A stretch of DNA of 64,000 nt, taken from NCBI RefSeq assembly GCF_010730195.1, contig NZ_AP022613.1, positions 6,138,001 through 6,202,000 of the forward strand, in the 5' to 3' direction. The notes under the pieces are model-generated. The model made no database searches, had not been told where the DNA came from, and saw only the letters and a list, made by a program, of their open reading frames with translations. Made by a program: the position numbers and the translations under genes. Positions 42,522-50,435 of this stretch are shown piece after piece; the first letter of the stretch is position 1; each line of letters begins with the position of its first letter. This stretch comes from Mycobacterium conspicuum. Lineage in GTDB: Bacteria; Actinomycetota; Actinomycetes; Mycobacteriales; Mycobacteriaceae.

Positions 42522-43877
42522 ATGGGCTTTGTCAGCGGCGCAGCGGCACGAGAGCGGATGAGTGCTGCCCTGGATGCGATCGACGCCGCCCACGACGTGT
42601 TGCGGGAGACGTCTTCGGATCTGGTCGGCAGCTCGTTTCGCGTGCAGGTCGCCGAGCGGCTGGAGACTCAGGAGCGGGTTAACCGCGGTCTGATGTACCG
42701 GATCTTCGCCGAGATCGCCGATCCGCCCGACGAGACCGGGTTCGTGCCCGCGGTACGGGACACGTTGTGGGCGCGGCTGCGGATCGCTCCGGGGGAGATC
42801 ACCCGCCGGTTCAAACTGGCGGCGCGCATCCGACCGCGCCGCTCGCTGACCGGGCCGCCGCTGCCCGCCCCGCTGCCCGAGCTGGCCGCCGCCGTACAGG
42901 CCGGCGACGTCGGCGAGGACCACATCCGGGTTGTGTGCCGCGCCCTGGACGTGCTGCCGGCCAGCGTGGCGCCCGCCGAGGTGGCCAACGCCGAACGCCG
43001 CCTGGTCGAACACGCCGGGCGCGTGGACGCCAAAGTCGTCGAACGACTCGGCCAACGCATCGCCGACTACCTCAACCCCGACGGTGTGTTCACCGACGCC
43101 GACCGCGCCCGCCGCCGCGGCTTGCATTTGGGCCCGCAAGGCCCCGATGACATGTCGCGGATCAGCGGATGGATCGACCCCGAAGCCCGCGCCTACTTCG
43201 AAGCCGTCGAGGCCGCCGTGCGGCCCGGCCGCCACCAACCCGACGACACCGAGCGCGACGAGCGCACCCCCGCACAACGCTGCCACGACGCCTTCAAACT
43301 CGGCATGCACCACGCCATCGCCTCCGGGCAGCTCGGTGTGCACCGCGGCCACCCGGTGACCGTGGTGGTCACCACCACCATGGCCGAACTCAACCAAGCC
43401 GCCCACGCCGTCGCCGACCCCACCATCGCCATGCCCGCACCCGCGCGCACCGGCGGCGGCTCGCGGCTACCCATGCCCGATCTGATCCGCATGGCCGCCA
43501 GCGCGATTCACTACCTAGCGGTCTTCGACGACCACACCCAACGCCCGCTGTACCTGGGCCGGCAAAAACGCATCGCCACCGCCGACCAACGACTCATCTG
43601 CCATGCCCGCGACCGCGGCTGCACCCGACCCAACTGCCTGGTGCCCGGCTACCGCTGCGAAGTCCACCACTGCCCGGACTGGGCACACGGCGGCCGCACC
43701 GACGCCGACAAACTCTTCTTCGCCTGCGGCTGCGACCACGCCGCCACCAGCCGCGGCGACCTGCACACCCAAATCACCAACACCGGACGCCTCGGCTGGA
43801 CCAACGGCAACGAACCACCCCAAATCAACCACGCCCACCACCCCGACGAACTCCTGCGCAACGACCCCGACCCCTAG
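42522..43877 (+). CDS. 13E12 repeat-family protein, DUF222 plus HNH endonuclease domain
   Basis: A 451-residue protein of the mycobacterial 13E12 repeat family. An N-terminal DUF222 domain (about 30-330) with LGQRIADYLNPDG and a C-terminal HNH nuclease domain (about 365-415) with CTRPNCLVPGYRCEVHHCPDWAHGG, which supplies the His pair and Cys zinc ligands. These genes are multi-copy, may act as mobile or homing elements, and several are SOS-induced; here a LexA box lies just upstream. The 3' end overlaps the convergent pirin gene by 4 bp. Confidence 0.9.
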   Translation: MGFVSGAAARERMSAALDAIDAAHDVLRETSSDLVGSSFRVQVAERLETQERVNRGLMYRIFAEIADPPDETGFVPAVRDTLWARLRIAPGEITRRFKLAARIRPRRSLTGPPLPAPLPELAAAVQAGDVGEDHIRVVCRALDVLPASVAPAEVANAERRLVEHAGRVDAKVVERLGQRIADYLNPDGVFTDADRARRRGLHLGPQGPDDMSRISGWIDPEARAYFEAVEAAVRPGRHQPDDTERDERTPAQRCHDAFKLGMHHAIASGQLGVHRGHPVTVVVTTTMAELNQAAHAVADPTIAMPAPARTGGGSRLPMPDLIRMAASAIHYLAVFDDHTQRPLYLGRQKRIATADQRLICHARDRGCTRPNCLVPGYRCEVHHCPDWAHGGRTDADKLFFACGCDHAATSRGDLHTQITNTGRLGWTNGNEPPQINHAHHPDELLRNDPDP

Positions 43878-44599
43878 CCGCCGAGTTGTGCCCGCATCTC
43901 CCAGATCAGGACCTCCGAGGCGGCGTCGGCTTCCAGCCGGCGACCGTCGGTGTCGGTGAACCGGACGGCATCCCCCTCGTCGAGGATGCCGGCACCCTCG
44001 AGGTCGAGCCGGCCCTTGGCGACGAACACGTGCAGGTACGGCGCCGCGGGCAGGGCGACGGCGTCGCCGGGCCGCAGCCGCGCGGCGTGCAGGGCGGCGT
44101 TGCGGTTGTGCAGGGTGATGGCGGCGTCGTGGCCGGGTATGCCCGAGGCGACGGTGACCAAGCGGCCATTCAGGGCGGCGTCGTCGATCTCGTGCTGCTG
44201 GTAGCCGGGCATGATGCCGGTCTCGTCGGGGATCACCCACATCTGCACGAAATGCACTGGCTCCGTGAACGAATGGTTCTTCTCCGAGTGCAGGATTCCG
44301 CTGCCCGCCGACATGCGCTGCGCCAGACCCGGATAGACGACACCGTGGTTGCCGGCCGAATCCCGGTGTGCCAGTTCGCCTTGCAGCACCCAGGTGACGA
44401 TCTCCATGTCGCGGTGGGGGTGGGTGTCGAATCCCTTGCCAGGCTCGACGATGTCGTCGTTGTTGACCAGCAGCAGGCCGTGGTGGGTGTTGTCGGGGTC
44501 GTAGTGATCGCCGAAGGAGAAGGAGTGCCGGGAATGCAGCCAGGAGGTTCGGGTGACGGCCCGGTCGCCGGCTCGGCGGATCGTTACGGTGGCGGCCAT
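43874..44599 (-). CDS. Pirin-family protein (Rv0181c-like)
   Basis: A 241-residue bicupin of the pirin family. The metal ligands are visible in the N-terminal cupin: GFDTHPHRDMEIVTW (His pair), then SAGSGILHSEKNH with His and Glu. Pirins are iron-binding proteins, some acting as quercetin dioxygenases or redox regulators. The ATG at 44599 begins MAATVTIRRAGDRAV. In M. tuberculosis the matching gene directly precedes sigG; here about 5.8 kb of other genes intervene. Confidence 0.9.
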   Translation of the reverse strand: MAATVTIRRAGDRAVTRTSWLHSRHSFSFGDHYDPDNTHHGLLLVNNDDIVEPGKGFDTHPHRDMEIVTWVLQGELAHRDSAGNHGVVYPGLAQRMSAGSGILHSEKNHSFTEPVHFVQMWVIPDETGIMPGYQQHEIDDAALNGRLVTVASGIPGHDAAITLHNRNAALHAARLRPGDAVALPAAPYLHVFVAKGRLDLEGAGILDEGDAVRFTDTDGRRLEADAASEVLIWEMRAQLGG

Positions 44600-44603
44600 G
44601 GGT

Positions 44604-45428
44604 TCAGGGTAGTGCCGCCAGCAGCCCCTGGGCGTGGCGCAGCGCGTCGTCGAGCCCGCCGAGCGTCAGCCCGGCCGAACGGCCCAGGTGGATCTCGATC
44701 TGAAACTCCGGCCGGCCGTCCTGCCCGAAGATCGGCAGCACCACGAATTCCGTTGACGCGAGCTCTGTTTCGAGCGCATCGGTCACCGACTCCAGCGTCA
44801 CCATCGTCATCAGCGTGGTCAACTGGCGACTCACTTCCGCGGTGGGCTGCAGCGAGGCCAGCACGCTGGTCAGCCGGTGGTGTAGCGACTGGTGGGTGTC
44901 GTCGAACCGCCAGGCGCCATAGCCGCGGGCGCGGATATCAGCGAGCACCCGTTGTTGCTGCGCGATCTCGGCGCGGCTCAACCGCGGCCGGACCCCCTGC
45001 AGCCAGGTCCGCACGAAATCGTCGTCACGCCAGGCCATCGCGACCAGGCCGAAGGGCGGGTCGATGGGGAAGCGCTGCCCGACCGCGTGCTCCCCGTCGG
45101 TGCCGTGGCCGACGCTATCGACCGTGATCAGGTGTCGGTCCCCGATCTTCGACATCGAACAGCCCGCGCCGAGCGTCTCGTGCAGGTAGGTCAGGGCGTC
45201 GCGCCCCCGGTCCAACAGGGGAAACTGCCTGCGCAGCCCGTGGACCAGTCGGAACAAGCCGCTGCCCAGCGCATAGCGGCGGTCCTCGCGGCGCGCCACC
45301 CACGCGCCGCGTTCCAGCTCGGCGAGCAGCAGGGCGCACGTCGAGGTGCTGATCCCGCAGGCCTTCGCCAGCTCGGCCGACGTCCGCCCGCCGGGGGAAT
45401 CCGCCAGCGCGCCGAGCACATCCATCAC
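44604..45428 (-). CDS. IclR-family transcriptional regulator
   Basis: A protein of 274 residues from GTG 45428, or about 287 if translation begins upstream. It has an N-terminal winged helix (DVLGALADSPGGRTSAELAKACGIS, broken at the turn) and a C-terminal IclR effector domain. The start is uncertain. Neither GTG 45428 nor ATG 45425 has a ribosome site, whereas AAGGAG at 45479-45474 stands six bases before an in-frame ATC at 45467 and the extra residues (AASIAKSPPTARV) look like a normal IclR N-terminus. It is divergent from a DapB-like gene, with two palindromes between them, so it probably controls that gene. Confidence 0.85.
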   Translation of the reverse strand: MMDVLGALADSPGGRTSAELAKACGISTSTCALLLAELERGAWVARREDRRYALGSGLFRLVHGLRRQFPLLDRGRDALTYLHETLGAGCSMSKIGDRHLITVDSVGHGTDGEHAVGQRFPIDPPFGLVAMAWRDDDFVRTWLQGVRPRLSRAEIAQQQRVLADIRARGYGAWRFDDTHQSLHHRLTSVLASLQPTAEVSRQLTTLMTMVTLESVTDALETELASTEFVVLPIFGQDGRPEFQIEIHLGRSAGLTLGGLDDALRHAQGLLAALP

Positions 45429-45488
45429 CCGTGCCGTGGGCGGCGACTTGGCGATTGACGCGGCGATGGCCGGCTCCTTACCCTCTTC

Positions 45489-45520
45489 CTAAATATAGCT
45501 TTAGCAATCCTAATATTAGG
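45489..45520. promoter_or_regulatory. Paired palindromes between IclR and DapB-like genes
   Basis: CTAAA-N6-TTTAG (45489-45504) and the perfect 12-bp palindrome CCTAATATTAGG (45509-45520) lie side by side in the AT-rich divergent gap, unlike the surrounding GC-rich DNA. The second overlaps the ribosome site (AGGAGA, 45518-45523) of the DapB-like gene. They are likely IclR operators covering promoter and leader. Confidence 0.55.
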
Positions 45521-45530
45521 AGACTTCCTC

Positions 45531-46664
45531 GTGTTGAAGGTCGGCGTCTGGGGCCCGGGTTCGATGGGCGTGATCGCCCTGCGCGGCGTGATCGACCATC
45601 CGCAGCTGGAGCTGGTCGACGTCGTCGTGCACAGCGACGCCAAAGCCGGCCGCGACGCCGGCGAGCTGTGCGGCATCGCGCCCGTCGGCGTGGTGGCCAC
45701 GCAGGACCCGGCCGCGCTGCTCGCCGGGGACGCCGACGCGGTGGTGTACGCGGCCGGCGCGAACCTGCGGCCGCTGGACGCCGTCGCGGACATGGCGTCG
45801 ATCCTGCGGGCCGGCAAGAACGTGGTGTCGTGTTCGGTGGTGCCGTTGGTGTTCCCCGACGCTGTCGACTCCGCGTTCACCGACCCGCTGCGGCAGGCCG
45901 CGCTGGACGGCGGGGTGTCGTTCTTCACCACCGGCATCGACTCCGGCTTCGCCAATGATGTTCTGCCGCTTGTGCTTACCGGAGTATCCCGGGTGATCGA
46001 GTCGGTGCGGGTGACCGAGATGTTCAACTATGCCACCTACCCGGACAAGGCCGCGGTGTACGAGATCCTCGGATTCGGCAAGCCGCCGGAGTTCACCGCG
46101 TTCGCCGCCACGCCCGGCGTGTTCACCTTCGGCTGGGGCCCGGTGCTGCACCAGCTCGCGGCCGGACTCGGGACCAAGATCGACCACGTCGAGGAAACCA
46201 ACGAACGCATCCCCGCCCCCGAGTCGTTCGACACCCCCACCGGTCACATCGCGGCCGGAACGATCGCGGCGATGCGCTCGACGCTCACCGGGTATGTCGG
46301 CGAGAAGCCGACCTTCGTCCTCGACCACGTCACCCGCATGCGCGACGACATCGCCCCGGACTGGCCGCAACCGCACATCACGATCGAGCCCAAGGACCTG
46401 GGCTACGGCCTGGCCAGCGGCCGCGGTCTCTACCGCGTCGAGATCGAGGGGTCACCCGCCATGCGCTGCGAATTCGAGATGGCCGACGAGCACGACCACG
46501 ATCTGGGCGCGCGCATCGCGGGCTCGTCGCGCATGGTTAACGCGATCCCCGCGGTGTGCGCGGCGCCGCCCGGGCTGCTGTCCGCGCTGGACCTGCCGCT
46601 GGTCACCGGGGCGGGGCTGGTGCGCCCGGTGCCCGGTCCGTCGCCGGACAGCCGCCTGTTTTGA
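45531..46664 (+). CDS. DapB-like NAD(P)-dependent dehydrogenase, second copy
   Basis: A 377-residue relative of the protein at 453-1553. It has the Rossmann start VGVWGPGSMGVIAL, a mid-protein FFTTGIDSGFANDVLPL (compare ISGVDPGFANDLIPF in the first), and a C-terminal NAIPAVCAAPPG...LDLPLVTG region. GTG start with AGGAGA seven bases upstream. The enzyme probably acts on an amino or hydroxy compound; its neighbouring IclR regulator suggests an inducible pathway. The final 235 bp lie antisense to the end of the EamA transporter gene. Confidence 0.8.
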   Translation: MLKVGVWGPGSMGVIALRGVIDHPQLELVDVVVHSDAKAGRDAGELCGIAPVGVVATQDPAALLAGDADAVVYAAGANLRPLDAVADMASILRAGKNVVSCSVVPLVFPDAVDSAFTDPLRQAALDGGVSFFTTGIDSGFANDVLPLVLTGVSRVIESVRVTEMFNYATYPDKAAVYEILGFGKPPEFTAFAATPGVFTFGWGPVLHQLAAGLGTKIDHVEETNERIPAPESFDTPTGHIAAGTIAAMRSTLTGYVGEKPTFVLDHVTRMRDDIAPDWPQPHITIEPKDLGYGLASGRGLYRVEIEGSPAMRCEFEMADEHDHDLGARIAGSSRMVNAIPAVCAAPPGLLSALDLPLVTGAGLVRPVPGPSPDSRLF

Positions 46665-47554
46665 CGGCCCGCCGGGTTGGAGGCCCGGCTGTTCAGCCAG
46701 CAGGCGCCGCCCCCGGCGACCAATCCGATCGCGATGCCGATGTCGGGGCGCTGCCCGAGCATGAACCAGGACAGCACCGCGGCCACCGCGGGAATGACGG
46801 CGAACAGCATCGCCACCGGGGTCGCTCCGTGCACACTGATGGCGCGCACGTAGAGGCTGACCGCGAGCGTGGCATTGAGCAGCACCACGCCGGCGATCGC
46901 GACGGTGGCTTTGACCGCGTCGTGCACGGCGTAGGGCGTGAGGATCGCGAGCACTCCCGCCGGAACGAGCGCCACCGCGTTTTGCATCGCGCTCATGGTG
47001 CGGAAGTCGACGCCGACGCAATACCGCTGCTGGTACACGCCGCCGATCGAAAGGCCAAGCAGCGCAACGGCAAGCAGCACGATCACGGGATCGATGCCGT
47101 GCGTGGTCATCAGGCGTCGTGCGCACGCGGCGAGCACCGCGACGACACCGAGGGCCAGGGCGGCGATCCGCGCCGAGCCGAGCGGCTCGCGCAGGAATGT
47201 CGCCGCCAGGATCGCGGTGATGACCGGATTCATCGCGATCACCACCGCACACAGCACCGCGGGCGCGCCGAGCAGCACCGCCTCGTAGAGGCAGCAGAAT
47301 TGCACGGCCTGGATGAGCAGACCCGCGACGACGACATGACCGAACCGCGCGCCGCGCGGCCAGGACGCCTTGGCCGCGAGGGCCCAGCCCGACAGGATGA
47401 TGGTGGCCAGGCCGAAGCGCAGCACCAGGACGGCCATCGGCGTCATCGCCGTGACCGCGAGCGTCCCGATGGGATAACCGATCGCGTAGGTGAGCGTCAC
47501 CGCCGAAGCGGTGGTCAATGGCATGCGCGGCTGGTCCATGGCCCCCATGCTCAT
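46430..47554 (-). CDS. EamA/DMT-family transporter with overprinted C-terminal tail
   Basis: A 374-residue protein. Residues about 10-300 contain ten hydrophobic segments in two EamA repeats, ending at GLVAGGGACWLN. The remaining about 75 residues (Ser, Gly and Arg-rich, starting SRASNPAGRQNRR) have no membrane character and are encoded opposite the end of the DapB-like gene, so an ancestral stop near 46660 was probably lost. DMT transporters export amino acids, nucleotides or drugs. Start ATG 47554 is one of several closely spaced Met codons. It is divergent from a LysR regulator that probably controls it. Confidence 0.8.
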   Translation of the reverse strand: MSMGAMDQPRMPLTTASAVTLTYAIGYPIGTLAVTAMTPMAVLVLRFGLATIILSGWALAAKASWPRGARFGHVVVAGLLIQAVQFCCLYEAVLLGAPAVLCAVVIAMNPVITAILAATFLREPLGSARIAALALGVVAVLAACARRLMTTHGIDPVIVLLAVALLGLSIGGVYQQRYCVGVDFRTMSAMQNAVALVPAGVLAILTPYAVHDAVKATVAIAGVVLLNATLAVSLYVRAISVHGATPVAMLFAVIPAVAAVLSWFMLGQRPDIGIAIGLVAGGGACWLNSRASNPAGRQNRRLSGDGPGTGRTSPAPVTSGRSSADSSPGGAAHTAGIALTMRDEPAMRAPRSWSCSSAISNSQRMAGDPSISTR

Positions 47555-47685
47555 GGAGCCGGACCCGCGGCGTCCAACGATTATTGGCGATCGCAACCGA
47601 TCATGACTGCTTATCACTTAGGGCGCTAGCATGCGCTTTTGACGAAATTATTGATCGTTATCGCTGATCGGACTAGGGTGACGCC

Positions 47686-48537
47686 ATGGCCCAGGTGCTC
47701 GACATCGCGCCGCTGCGCAGCCTGGTCGCGGTCGCCGACTGTGGGGGGTTTCACAGGGCGGCGGCCGCGCTGCACCTGAGCCAGTCCGCGGTCAGCCAGC
47801 ACCTACGCAAGCTGGAAGGCGTGGTCGGCGCGCCGGTGGTCGAGCGCTCCGGGCGCGGCGTCTTGTTCACCGAAGTCGGCCGCAAGCTGTTGCGGCACGC
47901 GCGCACGATATTGGCGGCGCACGACACCGCCCTCGACGACCTCGGCGCCACCGAAAACAAGCTGCTGACCATCGGCGCCACCGAGCACGGCGCCGACGTG
48001 ATGCTGCCCGCGCTGACCAGCGTGCTGCGCGAGCGGCTGCCCGACCGCCGGGCCCGCTTCCGGCTGGACCGCAATGTTTCACTGGCGGACGCATTGGACC
48101 GGGGGCTGGTGGACCTGGCGATCATGCTGGACGGGTCCGGGCTGGATCGCGCGAATGCGTCGGGAGTCGTTCAGCTGAAATGGGTTTCGGCGCGCAGCTT
48201 CACGGCTCGGCAGGAAGATCCGCTGCCGTTGGTGATCTTCGCCGAGCCGTGCACGCTGCGCGAGCCGGCCTTCGCCATCCTCGAAAAGCATGGGGTTGCT
48301 TACGAGATCGCCGCCGAATGCGCCGATTTGGCGGGGCTTTACGCCGCCGTGCGCTCGGGCCTCGGCCTGGCGTTGCTGCCGATGATCGGCAAGCTGCCCG
48401 ACGGCTTGTGCCCGGCCGAAGGGCTGCCCGCCGCCAACTGCGCCACGGTATTGGTCCGCGGGCGCACCGGCATCGATCCGGATCTGCTGAGCGCCGTGGA
48501 CGGCGCGGTGCGCGACGTGCTGGCCTCAGGAAGCTGA
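47686..48537 (+). CDS. LysR-family transcriptional regulator
   Basis: A 283-residue LysR regulator. The N-terminal helix-turn-helix spans about residues 6-65 (LRSLVAVADCGGFHRAAAALHLSQSAVSQHLRKLE read across its two helices), followed by a substrate-binding domain (about 95-280). The ATG at 47686 is in the usual place relative to the DNA-binding domain. It is divergent from the EamA transporter across 131 bp that contain AT-rich ATCGTTATCGCTGAT sequence. The effector is unknown. Confidence 0.88.
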   Translation: MAQVLDIAPLRSLVAVADCGGFHRAAAALHLSQSAVSQHLRKLEGVVGAPVVERSGRGVLFTEVGRKLLRHARTILAAHDTALDDLGATENKLLTIGATEHGADVMLPALTSVLRERLPDRRARFRLDRNVSLADALDRGLVDLAIMLDGSGLDRANASGVVQLKWVSARSFTARQEDPLPLVIFAEPCTLREPAFAILEKHGVAYEIAAECADLAGLYAAVRSGLGLALLPMIGKLPDGLCPAEGLPAANCATVLVRGRTGIDPDLLSAVDGAVRDVLASGS

Positions 48538-48552
48538 ACAGGAAAGGTGAAC

Positions 48553-49020
48553 ATGCCCGAACCGCTTCCGCTTCAACGGTTTTCCCATCTGTGCATCGGC
48601 GTCTCCGACATGGACGTCTCGTTGGCCTTCTATACCGGCCTGTTGGGGATGGACGTGGTGTTCGACGTCGCGCTCGACGGCGCCGGGTTGGACGCGGTGA
48701 CCGGGACCAGCGACGCCGCGGGCCGGATGGTCGGCGGGCTGATCGCCGGCACCATGATCGAACTGCTCGACCTTGGTGACGTGCCCGTCGCCCCCGACGG
48801 CCCGCACCGCGGCTACACCAACATGTCGTTCACCGTCGCCGACGTCGACGCGGTGCACCAACGCGTCGTCGAGCGCGGCGACGTGAAATGCGTACCGCCC
48901 GTTGACATTGGGGGCGTGCGGATGATGTTCGTCTACGACCCCGACGGCACGCCGATCGAGTTCATCGAGCTGCCCGGCGGCGCCGAGACCACCGAGCAAA
49001 TGTGGAGACCCGGCGGCTAG
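48553..49020 (+). CDS. VOC-family (glyoxalase/dioxygenase-fold) protein
   Basis: A 155-residue single VOC domain with paired beta-alpha-beta-beta-beta modules: FSHLCIGVSDMDVSLAFYTGLLGM, then TIELLDLGD-type strands and VRMMFVYDPDGTPIEFIEL. Metal ligands are probably His13, a central Glu/His and Glu near the end. Such proteins are lactoylglutathione lyases, dioxygenases or epimerases. The ATG at 48553 has GGAAAGG six bases upstream. It follows the LysR gene by 15 bp. The 3' end overlaps the convergent hydrolase by 4 bp. Confidence 0.82.
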   Translation: MPEPLPLQRFSHLCIGVSDMDVSLAFYTGLLGMDVVFDVALDGAGLDAVTGTSDAAGRMVGGLIAGTMIELLDLGDVPVAPDGPHRGYTNMSFTVADVDAVHQRVVERGDVKCVPPVDIGGVRMMFVYDPDGTPIEFIELPGGAETTEQMWRPGG

Positions 49021-50432
49021 CTGCCCGGGTAGTTCGCCGCGGCGAGGGCGAGGATCTCGGCGCGGTCGGCCTCCAGGATGAAGCCCGATTTGATCGCAGT
49101 GTCCAGCGCAGCCGTGAAGCGTTCCAGGTACTCGGTGGCCCCGCCCGGGTAGAGCCGGGACAGCGTGGCGGCGTCGAAGGGCTCACCACAACCGAAGAGC
49201 CAGGCCATCACGCTTTCCGCGGCGGCCTCCGGGGGGATGATCCCGGATGTCCGCGCGACCGGGACGTCCACCCACGGCGTCCGGACGCCGCCCTGGGCCA
49301 CGCCGTGACCATCCGGAACAGGTTGCGGCGCTTCGGCTTTGCGCACCTCGAGGGCCGGTGCGCGGGGCGCCGCCTCGCCCGTTGCCACCCAGGTGGTGAG
49401 TGCGGCGAGCGCGGCCTGCAGCACGTAATGGTGTTGCGGCGCGAAGTTGATGTAATGCCCGAGTTCCTGACCCATCAGCATCTTGGTCGGCGCGTAGGCC
49501 GCCGCCAGGTCGTCAAGCGGCGCCGAGCCGGTGTCGATCGCGGCGACCTGGATCGTGTAGTTGTCGGCGTGCGCGGTGCCGGGAATCTCCCAGACCCGCA
49601 ACCAATCGTTGTCGGGTTGCCTCGCGGCGTAGTAGCCGGGCGGATTCTCGCCGAAAAGGTCCGTTTCGGTGATGATCGTGACGACCGGGACGCGCAGATC
49701 CCGACGGAACGGCACCGCCGCCTGCTCACCGCTGGGCCGTTGCAATTCTTCGATCAACGAGCTGCCGTCCAGCGGGGCGGCCGGCCCGAACCGGGAATGC
49801 ACCAGGAAGCCGTCGTAGGCCTTGGCGAGCGGATCGACCGCATTGATGTACGTGGTCAAAAACACCGCGGACTGGGACTCGCCGAGCGCGATGACGTGTC
49901 GCGGCTGCAGGTCGCCGAGCAGCCCGCCGCCCCGGACAACCCCGGCCACCTGGGAGAAGATGTCGAACGCGTAGGCGTCGCCCGGGTGAATCAGGCGTCC
50001 GTACCGGCTCGCATCCTGGGCTTTGAGGGACATGTCGATGCCCATCAGGCTGACGCCGCCGTCCACCCCGACCTTCTGGGCCGACACCGCGACATAGGCA
50101 TAGCCCGCCCGCAGCACCTCGCGATGCGCCATCATCCACAGGGCGGGCGCGTCGATCCCGCCGCTGACGTTGAGCCACTCGACGAGCACGGTGCCGTTGA
50201 ACTGGGCTCGGTCTTTCGGCGTCAGCGCCACGATCCGAGTGGTGAAATCGGCCGCGCCCGAAGGCGTTACCCGCCACTGGCCGTCGGCGCCCGGCTCCGA
50301 TTCCGGGCTGTAGGACGACGCGGTGCCCGAGACGAAGAACTCCTCGGCCGCGTATCCAACGCTGTCAATCTCGAAGGCGCCCAGCAGCAGATTGGGTTTC
50401 CCGGGTATGGCTTCGAGCACTGGTTCGGTCAT
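49017..50432 (-). CDS. Alpha/beta-hydrolase-domain protein (abhydrolase_10-like)
   Basis: A 471-residue enzyme of the large alpha/beta-hydrolase domain family found in actinobacteria. Visible are FNGTVLVEWLNVSGGIDA, the nucleophile motif GESQSA (Ser near residue 205), and a late catalytic His region (PGTAHADNY). It probably hydrolyses an ester or amide. The ATG at 50432 is 3 bp after the sigG stop, so it is transcribed with sigG. No signal peptide is apparent. Confidence 0.75.
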   Translation of the reverse strand: MTEPVLEAIPGKPNLLLGAFEIDSVGYAAEEFFVSGTASSYSPESEPGADGQWRVTPSGAADFTTRIVALTPKDRAQFNGTVLVEWLNVSGGIDAPALWMMAHREVLRAGYAYVAVSAQKVGVDGGVSLMGIDMSLKAQDASRYGRLIHPGDAYAFDIFSQVAGVVRGGGLLGDLQPRHVIALGESQSAVFLTTYINAVDPLAKAYDGFLVHSRFGPAAPLDGSSLIEELQRPSGEQAAVPFRRDLRVPVVTIITETDLFGENPPGYYAARQPDNDWLRVWEIPGTAHADNYTIQVAAIDTGSAPLDDLAAAYAPTKMLMGQELGHYINFAPQHHYVLQAALAALTTWVATGEAAPRAPALEVRKAEAPQPVPDGHGVAQGGVRTPWVDVPVARTSGIIPPEAAAESVMAWLFGCGEPFDAATLSRLYPGGATEYLERFTAALDTAIKSGFILEADRAEILALAAANYPGS

Positions 50433-50435
50433 TCG

